The notes: a model not told the origin generated them from the letters alone. Shown: positions 1 through 6,713, counted from the first letter of the stretch. The stretch: DNA of 9,188 bases from Bacillota bacterium (GCA_009787915.1 WQSK01000038.1:1-9188); one strand, 5' to 3'. Made by a program: numbers and translations.

Positions 1-75
1 CGCACCTGCATTCACGGCTTCGGTTCCGCCAGGCAAAACGGTAGACACGGACATAGGATTTTGAACTTTAATCAT
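1..75 (-). CDS. Start of an unidentified gene after spoIIIAF (runs off the left edge)
   Basis: Only the first 25 codons are inside the window. The ATG at 75-73 overlaps the spoIIIAF stop by four bases (ATGA), the same junction used between AD/AE and AE/AF. A GGAGG lies seven bases upstream, inside the end of spoIIIAF, so the start is well supported and the gene is very likely the next member of the operon. Position would suggest SpoIIIAG, but the visible N-terminus (MIKVQNPMSV, then small and polar residues including LPGGTEAVNAGA) has no membrane helix and does not resemble the SpoIIIAG N-terminus, which normally enters a membrane segment early. It could be a SpoIIIAG with a long cytoplasmic leader, or a different protein. 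No function is assigned. Confidence 0.7.
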   Translation of the reverse strand, partial: MIKVQNPMSVSTVLPGGTEAVNAGA

Positions 76-494
76 GTAAATACCTCCACAGCGGAAGGCT
101 GGACGCCCATTACCGCAGTAACAATAGATATGATTGCCGCCGTGTCGTTTCTTGTCGAATCATGGGCATTTACAAAGACTCTGTCACCCACCAACACAAC
201 AATCACGTTGTTGAACCCTTCGCGCTCTAGGCGACTTTCCAGTGTTGGGATTAGGGCATCGCGCCTTGTGGCTTCGATTCTGGCTACAACCTCGGCATCA
301 ACCATTGAATCAGGGTTTCGGAGGTTGCTCATGATACCGTTTAGAAAACCTGGTAGGGGTTGAACGATTACAAACAAAACAAAGAACGCAAAAACCCCAC
401 GGATGAATTTTGACATCCTCGATTCCGTCAACAAGAGTTCCAAAATGACACCTATGACCGTGATGCCGACGATTGTTAAAAGCCACGCGCTCAT
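72..494 (-). CDS. spoIIIAF: Stage III sporulation protein AF (short form)
   Basis: SpoIIIAF is a membrane component of the SpoIIIA-SpoIIQ channel (feeding tube) that links mother cell and forespore after engulfment. The 140-residue product has two N-terminal membrane helices (about 4-22 and 31-52). The segment between and into the second helix (LLLTESRMSKFIRGVFAFF) fits the family pattern, in which a short polar stretch with a basic patch precedes a long hydrophobic helix ending in QP. A cytoplasm-sized domain of about 80 residues follows, with a beta-alpha-beta character near 95-140 (VIVVLVGDRVFV, then AAIISIVTAVMGV). Bacillus subtilis SpoIIIAF is about 200 residues, so this C-terminal domain is clearly shortened. 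The start ATG overlaps the spoIIIAE stop (ATGA). Identification rests on the N-terminal pattern plus operon position. Confidence 0.85.
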   Translation of the reverse strand: MSAWLLTIVGITVIGVILELLLTESRMSKFIRGVFAFFVLFVIVQPLPGFLNGIMSNLRNPDSMVDAEVVARIEATRRDALIPTLESRLEREGFNNVIVVLVGDRVFVNAHDSTRNDTAAIISIVTAVMGVQPSAVEVFT

Positions 495-1594
495 CTCAAC
501 ACGTTTCCTGTTAGCATCACCAGACCTATTGTAATAAAGTACATAAACGATGCGCCGATTAAAACCGCGGCAAGCATCGAAAACGACTTGACTATACCGT
601 TTAAAAAGTTCGAGATTCTTTGGTCAGCAAACGGTTGTGTAATAGCCGCCGCCAACTTAAGTGCCAATATCACAACCGCAATTTTTATGATAGGCCCAAG
701 CACAACCCCCAACAAAAGATATAACCCAGCCATCCCTGTTGCGTTTTTTATGAGGACGGAACTCGCCATGATTAGGTCGAATCCTTGGCTTAGGTATCCG
801 CCCAAAAATGGGACGTAACTCGACATGGTGAACTTGGCGGCACGTATTGATATCCCGTCATGCGTGGCGGCAACCAAACCTTGTATCGACAAAAACCCAA
901 GAAACACGGTAAATGTTATGCCAAGTATCCACTTGTAGAGGCTTTGGAAAAACCCGTTGAATCGGTCATATTTTGTTGTTGAGGACAAATTACCGATTAC
1001 ATTGAAAACCAGTGTTATAATAAAAATCGGCATAATCACGTACGAAAATATTTGCATGACTCCGTTCGATAGCATCAGCACCGCGGGTTGATAGACCCCC
1101 ACCGAAACGTGGCCTCCAACGGTCGCCATCATCGTCAGCAGTATCGGGAAGATGATGTCCATTTGGGCTTTCATAGAAGCCAATGCCCCCGTCGCCATCA
1201 TTGTTAGGTCGGCAACCAAAAACATTACAAGCGTCACTATGACCGCTAGTGTTGTAAAGTGGATGACACTTTGTACTCCTTCGCCACTTTTGTCGCTCCT
1301 AAGATTTTGGATGAACCCCGTCAAAACTGCGGCACCTACAATCATGGCTATGATAGGCAAAATTTGCAAAATTGCACCGCCCGCGATTGACAACAATGCG
1401 GCAAACATATTTGGGTAATCCGTGGCGAACTCCCCCGTCAGGATTCGCCCTATCATCGTGGTAAAGTTATATCCCCCAAACAACACCCCGCCAGAGCCCA
1501 AATTTGTTGCCATTTGGTCGAGGTCAGAAAAGTCTATGTTATTCAGGTTGTTAAAAACATTGTCGTGTAAATCATCCCTTATATTTGTTCTCAT
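491..1594 (-). CDS. spoIIIAE: Stage III sporulation protein AE
   Basis: SpoIIIAE is the large multi-pass membrane protein of the SpoIIIA complex needed for late SigG activity in the forespore. The product has 367 residues with about seven or eight hydrophobic segments (roughly 66-95, 108-136, 147-160, 180-203, 222-242, 272-312, 338-362). The hallmark stretch is at 233-274, where GFLSIQG, then DGISIRAAKF and a VPFLGG loop follow in order, as in B. subtilis SpoIIIAE. The first 35 residues are polar and lack the signal-like hydrophobic segment found in many homologues, so the protein is slightly shorter than the usual 390-400. The start ATG overlaps the spoIIIAD stop by ATGA and has AGGAA seven bases upstream. 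The stop overlaps spoIIIAF the same way, which points to translational coupling. Confidence 0.95.
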   Translation of the reverse strand: MRTNIRDDLHDNVFNNLNNIDFSDLDQMATNLGSGGVLFGGYNFTTMIGRILTGEFATDYPNMFAALLSIAGGAILQILPIIAMIVGAAVLTGFIQNLRSDKSGEGVQSVIHFTTLAVIVTLVMFLVADLTMMATGALASMKAQMDIIFPILLTMMATVGGHVSVGVYQPAVLMLSNGVMQIFSYVIMPIFIITLVFNVIGNLSSTTKYDRFNGFFQSLYKWILGITFTVFLGFLSIQGLVAATHDGISIRAAKFTMSSYVPFLGGYLSQGFDLIMASSVLIKNATGMAGLYLLLGVVLGPIIKIAVVILALKLAAAITQPFADQRISNFLNGIVKSFSMLAAVLIGASFMYFITIGLVMLTGNVLR

Positions 1595-1983
1595 GGCACA
1601 ATTCCTATCACTATGTCGATTAGATTTGATATTATCGGGAGTGCCAAAACAAGAATAACAACCTTGCCCGCGAGGATTACTTTGTTTGCCATAGAGGAAC
1701 TCCCCCCGTCTTGGCAGATACCTGCGGCGAATTCTGTGAGATAACCGATACCGATAATTTTCAAAAGTGCAGAAAAAGTTTCGTTCCTAATCCCAGTTCG
1801 GTCTACGATAGAGGTTATTGATTCTATCACGCCCGAGAGCGAATTTATGACAAGCATAATAACGATAATTCCGCCCGCGACGCCCAAGATTGCGGCGATT
1901 TCAGGACGTGTTGGTTTTAACAACAATACCGCGAACGTCGTCAGGATTGCCACGCCAAGAACTCTTAAAAGGTCCATTACCAT
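1591..1983 (-). CDS. spoIIIAD: Stage III sporulation protein AD
   Basis: This is a small membrane protein of the SpoIIIA channel complex, 130 residues, close to the 133 of B. subtilis. Hydrophobic segments lie at about 5-22, 28-50, 75-90 and 103-128. The diagnostic central block is at 73-105: LLKIIGIGYLTEFAAGIC, then acidic and glycine-rich QDGGSSSMANK, then VILAGKVVIL. It matches the family motif in which ILKIIGIAY is followed by a D-x-G turn and an xELAGK-like helix start. The ATG at 1983 has AGAGGTGA seven bases upstream; a second in-frame ATG two codons later is less well placed. The spacer after spoIIIAC is 13 bases, and the stop overlaps spoIIIAE. Confidence 0.95.
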   Translation of the reverse strand: MVMDLLRVLGVAILTTFAVLLLKPTRPEIAAILGVAGGIIVIMLVINSLSGVIESITSIVDRTGIRNETFSALLKIIGIGYLTEFAAGICQDGGSSSMANKVILAGKVVILVLALPIISNLIDIVIGIVP

Positions 1984-1996
1984 TCTTATGTCACCT

Positions 1997-2191
1997 CTAC
2001 AGCAAGAACAAGTCGCGCACTGTGTTAAACAAATCGGATATCATCCCCAAGACCATTACGAGGCAGATTATGACGGCGGCGAGGCTCACGACGGTTGCGA
2101 TGTCCTCTTTGCCACTGTGTTTCAAGATGATGCACGCGACGGATGCCAAGATACCAACTGCCGCAATTCTGACGATTATCTCTATTCCCAA
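1997..2191 (-). CDS. spoIIIAC: Stage III sporulation protein AC (TTG start)
   Basis: This is the smallest SpoIIIA membrane protein, 64 residues with two helices (about 6-24 and 33-55) joined by a short charged loop KHSGKED, and ending DLFNTVRDLFLL. The length, the helix-loop-helix layout and the closing DLF block agree with the 68-residue B. subtilis protein. Translation starts at TTG (2191-2189). The choice is supported by GGGGAGGTG ending a few bases upstream, and by alignment of the resulting MGIEII start with the MGVDVN start of B. subtilis. No ATG alternative would keep the first helix whole. It sits 20 bases after spoIIIAB and 13 before spoIIIAD. Confidence 0.93.
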   Translation of the reverse strand: MGIEIIVRIAAVGILASVACIILKHSGKEDIATVVSLAAVIICLVMVLGMISDLFNTVRDLFLL

Positions 2192-2211
2192 AGTGCACCT
2201 CCCCGTTTTTT

Positions 2212-2700
2212 TCAGAGCAGTAAAATCACCGCGCCAATGCCCATCAATATGAAAAGTTTCAAATAGATAGACGCGTCGGTCTTGAATTTTTCCTTTGCTT
2301 CGTTAAAAAAAGTGTCGAAAATTTGACGTTTACCTGCAATTTTTTTCCCTTCCTCGAAAACCCCGTGTCGTCCTAGGTCGTAAAACAAATCGGTAATAGT
2401 TGTAAGTTCGTTGGCCTTTAAATTGGTCCATTGTATCTCCATGATTCGTTCACGGGTTATGTCTTGTTTGTTTTCGATTAAAGACAAATATTTTTGCAAA
2501 ACAACTCGGAAATGCTTGGTATAGGAGTCACCATATTTTGCAATGATGCGCTGAATCGTGTCGCGAGAGAAAGAAATTTCAATAGCCATATGGTCGCAAA
2601 ATGCCACAACGGAAGCAAAAAAAAGTTTGCGCGCCCTATATCGGTTCCAAACATAAAAGCCCATACCAAGGCACAATGAAAACATCAGGGCGTAAATCAC
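2212..2700 (-). CDS. spoIIIAB: Stage III sporulation protein AB (GTG start)
   Basis: SpoIIIAB is a bitopic or two-helix membrane protein of the SpoIIIA complex, with a fold related to type II secretion GspF-like proteins. The product has 162 residues (B. subtilis 171). A first membrane helix at 1-18 is followed by WNRYRARKL and a long helical soluble region (about 25-143), and a C-terminal membrane helix (145-162) ends in LLL. The pattern DLGRHGVFEEGKKI near 107-120 corresponds to the conserved LG-x-HD block before the last helices. The start is GTG at 2700, directly abutting the spoIIIAA stop (TAA then GTG). An internal ATG at codon 6 is possible but would clip the first helix. The Shine-Dalgarno is weak, so coupling to spoIIIAA translation is likely. 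Confidence 0.93.
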   Translation of the reverse strand: MIYALMFSLCLGMGFYVWNRYRARKLFFASVVAFCDHMAIEISFSRDTIQRIIAKYGDSYTKHFRVVLQKYLSLIENKQDITRERIMEIQWTNLKANELTTITDLFYDLGRHGVFEEGKKIAGKRQIFDTFFNEAKEKFKTDASIYLKLFILMGIGAVILLL

Positions 2701-3621
2701 TTAGACCACCACGGGTTTTAAAAACCTGTCGTAAACGCAAACCACGTGCCCAGCCGTATCGCGCGAAGTCAAAACCACGTACCTGTCAAAAACTCCGTCA
2801 GCCACAAGGTCGCGAAAAACAGGGCGAGAGCGCAAATCATCGACCGATTTTGCGTGAACCGAAGCAAAAACACAGACACCGCTTTTAACGGCTTGTTTAA
2901 CCATTTCGACGTCGTTTGTGCCCCCGAGTTCATCCACAATGATAACGTCGGGCTTCATCGACCTGATGCCGTTTTCAAAGCCATATGTTTTTGAACAACC
3001 CGTCATGACGTCGGAAAATGCACCTACATCAAGTTGGTTCTCGCCCATATATGTAGCCGCAATTTCACCGCGCTCGTCCACCACAAGGACGTTCGGCATT
3101 TGGTATTTGTCCGATAGTTGCCAGGCTATGTCCCTAAGCATCGTCGTTTTACCGCAGCCAGGTGGACTTATGATAAGCGTATTCAGTGCGTTATTCGTAG
3201 AAAAAACATACGGCAAGATTTGATAAGAGCAACCGCGAATTTGGTGCGGAACACGGATGTTTAACGATTGGACGTTTTTTATTGTTGTGACTTTACCGTT
3301 TTCCAGAACAACTTCTCCGCAAACACCGATACGAATCCCACCGCGGATTGTGATAAATGCCTGCCTCAACTGGTCATTAACGGCGTACAGAGAATAATCT
3401 GCGGCTTTGTGCAAAACGGTTTCTAACTCGGTTTTTGAAACAACAATTGCGTCGGAAACCGCTTGGGTAACGCCTCCGCGCGTCAAAAAAAAACTTCGAC
3501 CCGATATGGATACCACACATGGGCATCCAGACCTAAGTCGAAGTTCGTATACTTTACCAATTGGAAGTGCGGCAAAGTGTTCTTTGATACTCTCGGGCAA
3601 GATATCGTACAATATCGTCAT
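2701..3621 (-). CDS. spoIIIAA: Stage III sporulation protein AA, ATPase of the SpoIIIA complex
   Basis: SpoIIIAA is the cytoplasmic AAA-type/secretion-ATPase-like motor of the mother-cell side of the SpoIIIA-SpoIIQ channel. The product has 306 residues, the normal family length. The N-terminal domain carries ELRLRSG (26-32) and GGIRIGVCGE (94-103), typical of the family. The Walker A loop PPGCGKTT is at 153-160, VVDERGEIAA at 180-189, a Walker B VIIVDELG at 226-233, and a sensor-like ASVHA at 253-257. The ATG at 3621 is the first plausible start and gives the expected N-terminus, but its upstream sequence (ATCAATAGGC) is a poor ribosome binding site. It begins 11 bases after the stop of the repeat protein, so no separate promoter fits in the gap. 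A stage-specific SigE promoter, usual for this operon, was looked for upstream and not found. Confidence 0.96.
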   Translation of the reverse strand: MTILYDILPESIKEHFAALPIGKVYELRLRSGCPCVVSISGRSFFLTRGGVTQAVSDAIVVSKTELETVLHKAADYSLYAVNDQLRQAFITIRGGIRIGVCGEVVLENGKVTTIKNVQSLNIRVPHQIRGCSYQILPYVFSTNNALNTLIISPPGCGKTTMLRDIAWQLSDKYQMPNVLVVDERGEIAATYMGENQLDVGAFSDVMTGCSKTYGFENGIRSMKPDVIIVDELGGTNDVEMVKQAVKSGVCVFASVHAKSVDDLRSRPVFRDLVADGVFDRYVVLTSRDTAGHVVCVYDRFLKPVVV

Positions 3622-3632
3622 GCCTATTGATA

Positions 3633-5105
3633 TTAGCGAGTGTAATAAAACATGATTGTTGTAGAAGCGGTATGTACAATTTGCAACCAGGTTCCGTTAA
3701 AGAAGTATCTGATTTCCCCATTAGCAGCAGGTGTTGTACGTGTTGTGTTGCCTGCAGTAAGACGGTAACCATTGATTGTAATGTGGCTGAAAGTCAAACC
3801 ATTTGCAGCAAAGTTGTATGGTTCGCCCGCACCTACTCGGAATGAGAGGAGGTCACCGCGGAACCACTCGTTAACACGGTCCCCTGCAACTCTGAAGTAA
3901 CTGAAAGGTCGACCTGCTGTTTCACCATTGACACGGGAATCGGCAACGATTGAGATTCTTTCGGTTGTGCTGACCGCTGCGTACCAAACTTGGATTGTTG
4001 GTGCAGTTGTGAATCGGCCACCTTCCCTGTTTGTTTGGAAAAAGTTTTGTTGTGTTCCGCCAAAGAAGTGTGAAGTTGCATCCCCTTGACCGCGACGGAA
4101 CTCTGTGCCGTTTACAACAAATTTAGCAAGTGTGAACCCAGCAATTTGGTCCCAGCCATTGCCACCCTCAGTTGTAAGGAGAAAGTCCCAAGCCTGGTTT
4201 CTGTTCCATGTCATTCGGTAAGAAGCATTTGGAAGTGTGTGACCAGGGATTGTGTTAAGAGTGTGCAAAGTAACAGTGATTGTCATTGTTGTTTCGGTAA
4301 CTATCCCAGAGTTAACAGGCGTATACCAAATAATGATTGTTGGGGTTGCACCTACTGGGAAGCGATTTCCGCTGCGGTTTGTTTGGAACAGACCGCCGTC
4401 CTCGGTGAAGAATGCTGAACGTGCACTGTTTGGTTGACCTGTGCTGTCAGATTGTCCTCGGAAAAAGGTGCGGTCGCCTTCGATTTCAAAGTGGCTAAGT
4501 GTAAAACCTGGGAATTGGTTGTATCCTGTGTTTGAGGCGTTAGTAAGACGAAAATCAAGAGGATTATTCCTGTTGTGTGTTCTTACGCTGCCTGTGTATG
4601 GACCAACATTTGTTGTTCCAACGATGCGACTTTGTACAGTCACTGTAATGTTGTTTACTGGGGCTGGGGGTGTACCACCAGAAGTCCCAGTCCAAACATA
4701 AATTACAGTAACTGTAAAATCGGCTGTGAATCTTTGTGCTGCACGGTTTGTTTGGAAGAGTCTTCCATCCGAGAAGAACACAGATTGTGCGTTGTTTTGA
4801 CCACGTTCAAAGCGGACTCCGTCGATTTCAAAAGCAACAAGGTTGAAGTTCGCGAATTCGTTGTAACCTCTGCCATTAGCATAGAGATTAAAGTCAAGCG
4901 CGCGGTTGGCATCAATAGTGGCTGTACGTGGTTGGAACGGTGGCACACGGTCTGAACCTTCAACACGCGATTGAACCGTGTATTGAATGGTTTCACTTGC
5001 GCCTGCGCCCCTCACGTTGTTGCCGCGTATCAAGAGTACGCCTGCGATTGTTCCGAAGACGACGAAGATACCTACAACGATTAAAGAGATGACTGTTTTT
5101 AACAT
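3633..5105 (-). CDS. Unrecognised membrane-anchored or secreted protein with four extracellular-type repeats
   Basis: The product has 490 residues and matches no family I recognise. Residues 4-26 form one strongly hydrophobic helix, followed by RGNNVRGAGASE. It may be a membrane anchor or, with AGA at 34-36, a cleavable signal. The rest is a chain of four diverged units (about 38-140, 152-264, 273-378, 383-490), rich in Thr, Asn, Gly and aromatic residues and predicted to be beta-rich, with no catalytic motif and no cell-wall sorting signal. The start at ATG 5105 is fixed by AAAGGAGGG eight bases upstream. A longer in-frame reading to 5183 would begin inside the promoter -10 region. Codon choice (many ACA, GTT, AAC) differs by eye from the flanking genes, which favour ACC, GCG and GTC. 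It sits between sigF and spoIIIAA on its own near-consensus promoter. A surface or spore-envelope role is only inference. Confidence 0.88.
   Translation of the reverse strand: MLKTVISLIVVGIFVVFGTIAGVLLIRGNNVRGAGASETIQYTVQSRVEGSDRVPPFQPRTATIDANRALDFNLYANGRGYNEFANFNLVAFEIDGVRFERGQNNAQSVFFSDGRLFQTNRAAQRFTADFTVTVIYVWTGTSGGTPPAPVNNITVTVQSRIVGTTNVGPYTGSVRTHNRNNPLDFRLTNASNTGYNQFPGFTLSHFEIEGDRTFFRGQSDSTGQPNSARSAFFTEDGGLFQTNRSGNRFPVGATPTIIIWYTPVNSGIVTETTMTITVTLHTLNTIPGHTLPNASYRMTWNRNQAWDFLLTTEGGNGWDQIAGFTLAKFVVNGTEFRRGQGDATSHFFGGTQQNFFQTNREGGRFTTAPTIQVWYAAVSTTERISIVADSRVNGETAGRPFSYFRVAGDRVNEWFRGDLLSFRVGAGEPYNFAANGLTFSHITINGYRLTAGNTTRTTPAANGEIRYFFNGTWLQIVHTASTTIMFYYTR
3636..4994 (-). repeat. Four diverged protein repeats of about 105-110 residues inside the membrane-anchored protein
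   Basis: Each unit opens with a TVTVQSRV-like strand (TIQYTVQSRVEG, NITVTVQSRIVG, TMTITVTLHTL, RISIVADSRVNG). It then has a DF-L element, a G-YN-F or GW-Q-I-GFTL block, a FEIDG/FVVNG strand, and RGQ (101-103, 216-218, 338-340). It closes with FQTNR (117-121, 240-244, 356-360), a few residues, RF and a final VWYT-like strand. Unit four keeps the opening strand, the GLTFSHITING block and the closing MFYYT strand but has lost RGQ and FQTNR. The pattern indicates old tandem duplication of one domain. The units are similar in protein but not visibly identical in DNA. Confidence 0.85.
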
Positions 5106-5113
5106 TAGAAATT

Positions 5114-5120
5114 CCCTCCT
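5114..5120 (-). promoter_or_regulatory. Strong ribosome binding site deciding the start of the repeat protein
   Basis: AGGAGGG, preceded by a purine-rich run, lies eight bases before the ATG at 5105. It is the best Shine-Dalgarno in this part of the window and contrasts with the very poor one of the following gene, spoIIIAA. Confidence 0.85.
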
Positions 5121-5171
5121 TTTTTCCTTTCTTTTCTGGCAACAAGATAGTGTTAAAAATTCTCTGAGGGG

Positions 5172-5200
5172 ATAATAACACAAACTTTTACATTTGTCAA
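5172..5200 (-). promoter_or_regulatory. Near-consensus sigma-A-type promoter for the repeat protein, overlapping the sigF stop
   Basis: On the minus strand TTGACA (5200-5195) is separated by exactly 17 bases from TATTAT (5177-5172). This is a perfect -35 and a 5/6 -10 at the ideal spacing. The sigF stop codon TGA lies inside the -35 box. Transcription would begin near 5165 and give a leader of about 60 bases ending in AAAGGAGGG. No hairpin with a T-run is visible between the promoter and sigF, or between the repeat gene and spoIIIAA, so this promoter may also feed the spoIIIA operon. Confidence 0.75.
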
Positions 5201-5880
5201 GAGGTAATATTCTGTTCTTGCAAGTTTTTTCTAAATATTGCCAGGACTCTTTGTTCTATGCGGCTGACCTGAACCTGGGAAATACCAAGTTGTTTGGCAA
5301 CCTCGGACTGGGTCGCGTTACGAAAGTACCTAAGAAGGATAACTTTTTTCTCGCGGTCCTCTAGGGTTTCCAAAAGATTTTGAATTACAATCTTGTCCAC
5401 GATATCACCGCGGTCCTCGTTTGGCAAACGCTCGGCAAGTGACAACGCATCCCCGTCGGATTTGTCAAACAAACCAAGGGGCAAACGACTTGCCTCCATA
5501 GCATAAATAATTTCCTCGCGTGTTACGTCAAATTCTTTCGCGAGTTCATCAACCGTGGGTTGAACCTCGTCGGCTTGATGCAGGGCAAGATATCTTTTGA
5601 TTTTTACATACAAACCCTTAACCGAGCGACTGACTTTAATCTGACCGTCGTCGCGGAGAAACCGTTTAATCTCCCCCGCAATAAGCGGCACGGCATACGT
5701 TGTGAATTTAACACCAAATTTTTCATCAAACCTTTTGTGAGCCTTGACCAAACCCATGCACCCAAGTTGATACAAATCATCATAATCAACCCCCTTGCCG
5801 ATATATCGTTTAACAATACTTTTTACAAGGGGCGAGTAACGCGAGAGTTCAAGGTCTTTTTGCTCTGTTTTTTCATCCAC
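5197..5880 (-). CDS. sigF: RNA polymerase sigma factor SigF (SpoIIAC), early forespore
   Basis: SigF directs the first forespore-specific transcription after asymmetric division. The product has 227 residues. Region 2 spans about 16-85, with LYQLGCMGLVKA (36-47) and the DNA-melting/-10 recognition block FTTYAVPLIAGEIKRFLRDD (59-78), then VSRS at 83-86. Region 3 covers about 88-160. Region 4 is at 168-216, with the helix-turn-helix TQSEVAKQLGISQVQVSRIE (190-209), almost identical to SigF/SigG of Bacillus. Sequence alone could fit SigG, but the position directly after spoIIAA and spoIIAB settles it as SigF. The start is GTG at 5880, three bases after the spoIIAB stop, with GAGGTG eight bases upstream. 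Activity is expected to be held by SpoIIAB and released by unphosphorylated SpoIIAA. Confidence 0.97.
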   Translation of the reverse strand: MDEKTEQKDLELSRYSPLVKSIVKRYIGKGVDYDDLYQLGCMGLVKAHKRFDEKFGVKFTTYAVPLIAGEIKRFLRDDGQIKVSRSVKGLYVKIKRYLALHQADEVQPTVDELAKEFDVTREEIIYAMEASRLPLGLFDKSDGDALSLAERLPNEDRGDIVDKIVIQNLLETLEDREKKVILLRYFRNATQSEVAKQLGISQVQVSRIEQRVLAIFRKNLQEQNITS

Positions 5881-5883
5881 GTT

Positions 5884-6339
5884 TTAGGCACCTCGGTTGG
5901 TTCCAAAAACTTTTGTCATCTCGACAACCGTACCGCAATCGACTCCGTTACAGACGGCCAAACTATCCATAAAAGACTGCATCACCGTGAACCCCATGCC
6001 AGAGCGTTCTTGGTCAGGTTTGGTTGTATAAAAAGGTTCAAGTGCCTTATCAATGTTTGCTATTCCAATACCAAAATCTGTGACCGTCACAGAGATACCC
6101 TGCTTTTTGGACTCGCGCCAAAGTTTGGCTTCGATTAAAACCGATTTTGTACTGCTGTGAACAACACAATTTGTGACGGCCTCGGAAATCGCGGTCTTTA
6201 GGTCGTTGATTTGGTCAACCGTCGGGTCCAACTGCCCAGCAAAGGCCGCCACCGCAGTCCGCGCAAAACTCTCGTTACTGCTCACGGCGTCGAGTTCCAA
6301 CCTCATCGAGTTCATGATTTCTCTTTTAGTTTCTTTCAT
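5884..6339 (-). CDS. spoIIAB: Anti-sigma F factor / serine kinase SpoIIAB
   Basis: SpoIIAB is a GHKL-fold kinase that binds SigF and phosphorylates SpoIIAA. The product has 151 residues (B. subtilis 146). SNESFAR (21-27) carries the Arg equivalent to B. subtilis Arg20 at the SigF interface. The N-box SEAVTNCVVH (52-61) gives Glu53 and Asn57, equivalent to catalytic Glu46 and Mg-binding Asn50. G1 is DFGIGI (88-93), the ATP lid TTKP (105-108), and G2 ERSGMGFTVM (111-120). The ATG at 6339 is chosen because AAAGGAG lies eight bases upstream. An ATG at 6369, overlapping the spoIIAA stop, adds ten residues absent from the family. The ATG at codon 9 would match the B. subtilis N-terminus but has a poorer ribosome binding site. 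It is the middle gene of the spoIIA operon. Confidence 0.96.
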   Translation of the reverse strand: MKETKREIMNSMRLELDAVSSNESFARTAVAAFAGQLDPTVDQINDLKTAISEAVTNCVVHSSTKSVLIEAKLWRESKKQGISVTVTDFGIGIANIDKALEPFYTTKPDQERSGMGFTVMQSFMDSLAVCNGVDCGTVVEMTKVFGTNRGA

Positions 6340-6361
6340 GGTTTTTGCTCCTTTACTTTGA

Positions 6362-6688
6362 TTAGGCATATGTTACTCCTCCGTCACGACGTGGCATTAT
6401 TGAATACAGACCCGTCATTTTAAAAATGCGCTCGGCCTGAGTACTTGGGTTCGCAATATAGATAGGGATATTTTTGTCCTTCATTTTTTTATAGCGGCCA
6501 ATCAAAACCCCAATCCCCGTGGAATCCATGAACCGCAAATTTGCGAGGTCGATAATTATTTGCGCACTCTGGGCAACGGTCATCGCCTTGTCAAGATTTA
6601 CGCGCGTGTATTCTGCGGTGTATTCATCAAGTTCGCCGTCCAAAGAAATGAACAACGTGTTCTTGTGAACGCGTGAACGTACTTGCAT
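6362..6688 (-). CDS. spoIIAA: Anti-sigma F factor antagonist SpoIIAA
   Basis: SpoIIAA is a STAS-domain protein that, when unphosphorylated, pulls SpoIIAB off SigF. The product has 108 residues, a little under the 117 of B. subtilis. The phosphorylated serine is Ser56 in FMDSTGIG (53-60), equivalent to Ser58 of B. subtilis, and the preceding strand IIIDLANLRF is typical. GELDEYTAE (18-26) matches the conserved N-terminal loop. The ATG at 6688 has GGAGGTG seven bases upstream; a longer reading from a TTG at 6724 would include that ribosome binding site and is rejected. It is first in the spoIIA operon, with a 97-base upstream spacer holding an exact Spo0A box and a palindrome. Confidence 0.96.
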   Translation of the reverse strand: MQVRSRVHKNTLFISLDGELDEYTAEYTRVNLDKAMTVAQSAQIIIDLANLRFMDSTGIGVLIGRYKKMKDKNIPIYIANPSTQAERIFKMTGLYSIMPRRDGGVTYA

Positions 6689-6713
6689 TTTTGCCACCTC
6701 CTTTTGTAAGGTG

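Noticed and set aside
153..159. TGTCGAA Spo0A-box match
   Set aside because: It lies within spoIIIAF coding sequence with no promoter nearby; about one chance match is expected in the window.
2313..2319. TGTCGAA Spo0A-box match
   Set aside because: It lies within spoIIIAB coding sequence, mid-operon, and is most likely chance.
3622..3830. SigE promoter for spoIIIA inside the end of the repeat gene
   Set aside because: CATAC-like -10 candidates occur (for example at 3815-3820), but none has an ATA-type -35 at the right distance, so no promoter is called.
4086..4955. Plus-strand open frames across the repeat protein
   Set aside because: They are Cys- and Val-rich shadows antisense to a gene with a clear start, ribosome binding site and repeat structure.
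5106..5183. Longer start for the repeat protein at 5183
   Set aside because: It would begin next to the -10 element and place the strong AGGAGGG inside the coding region; the ATG at 5105 fits better.
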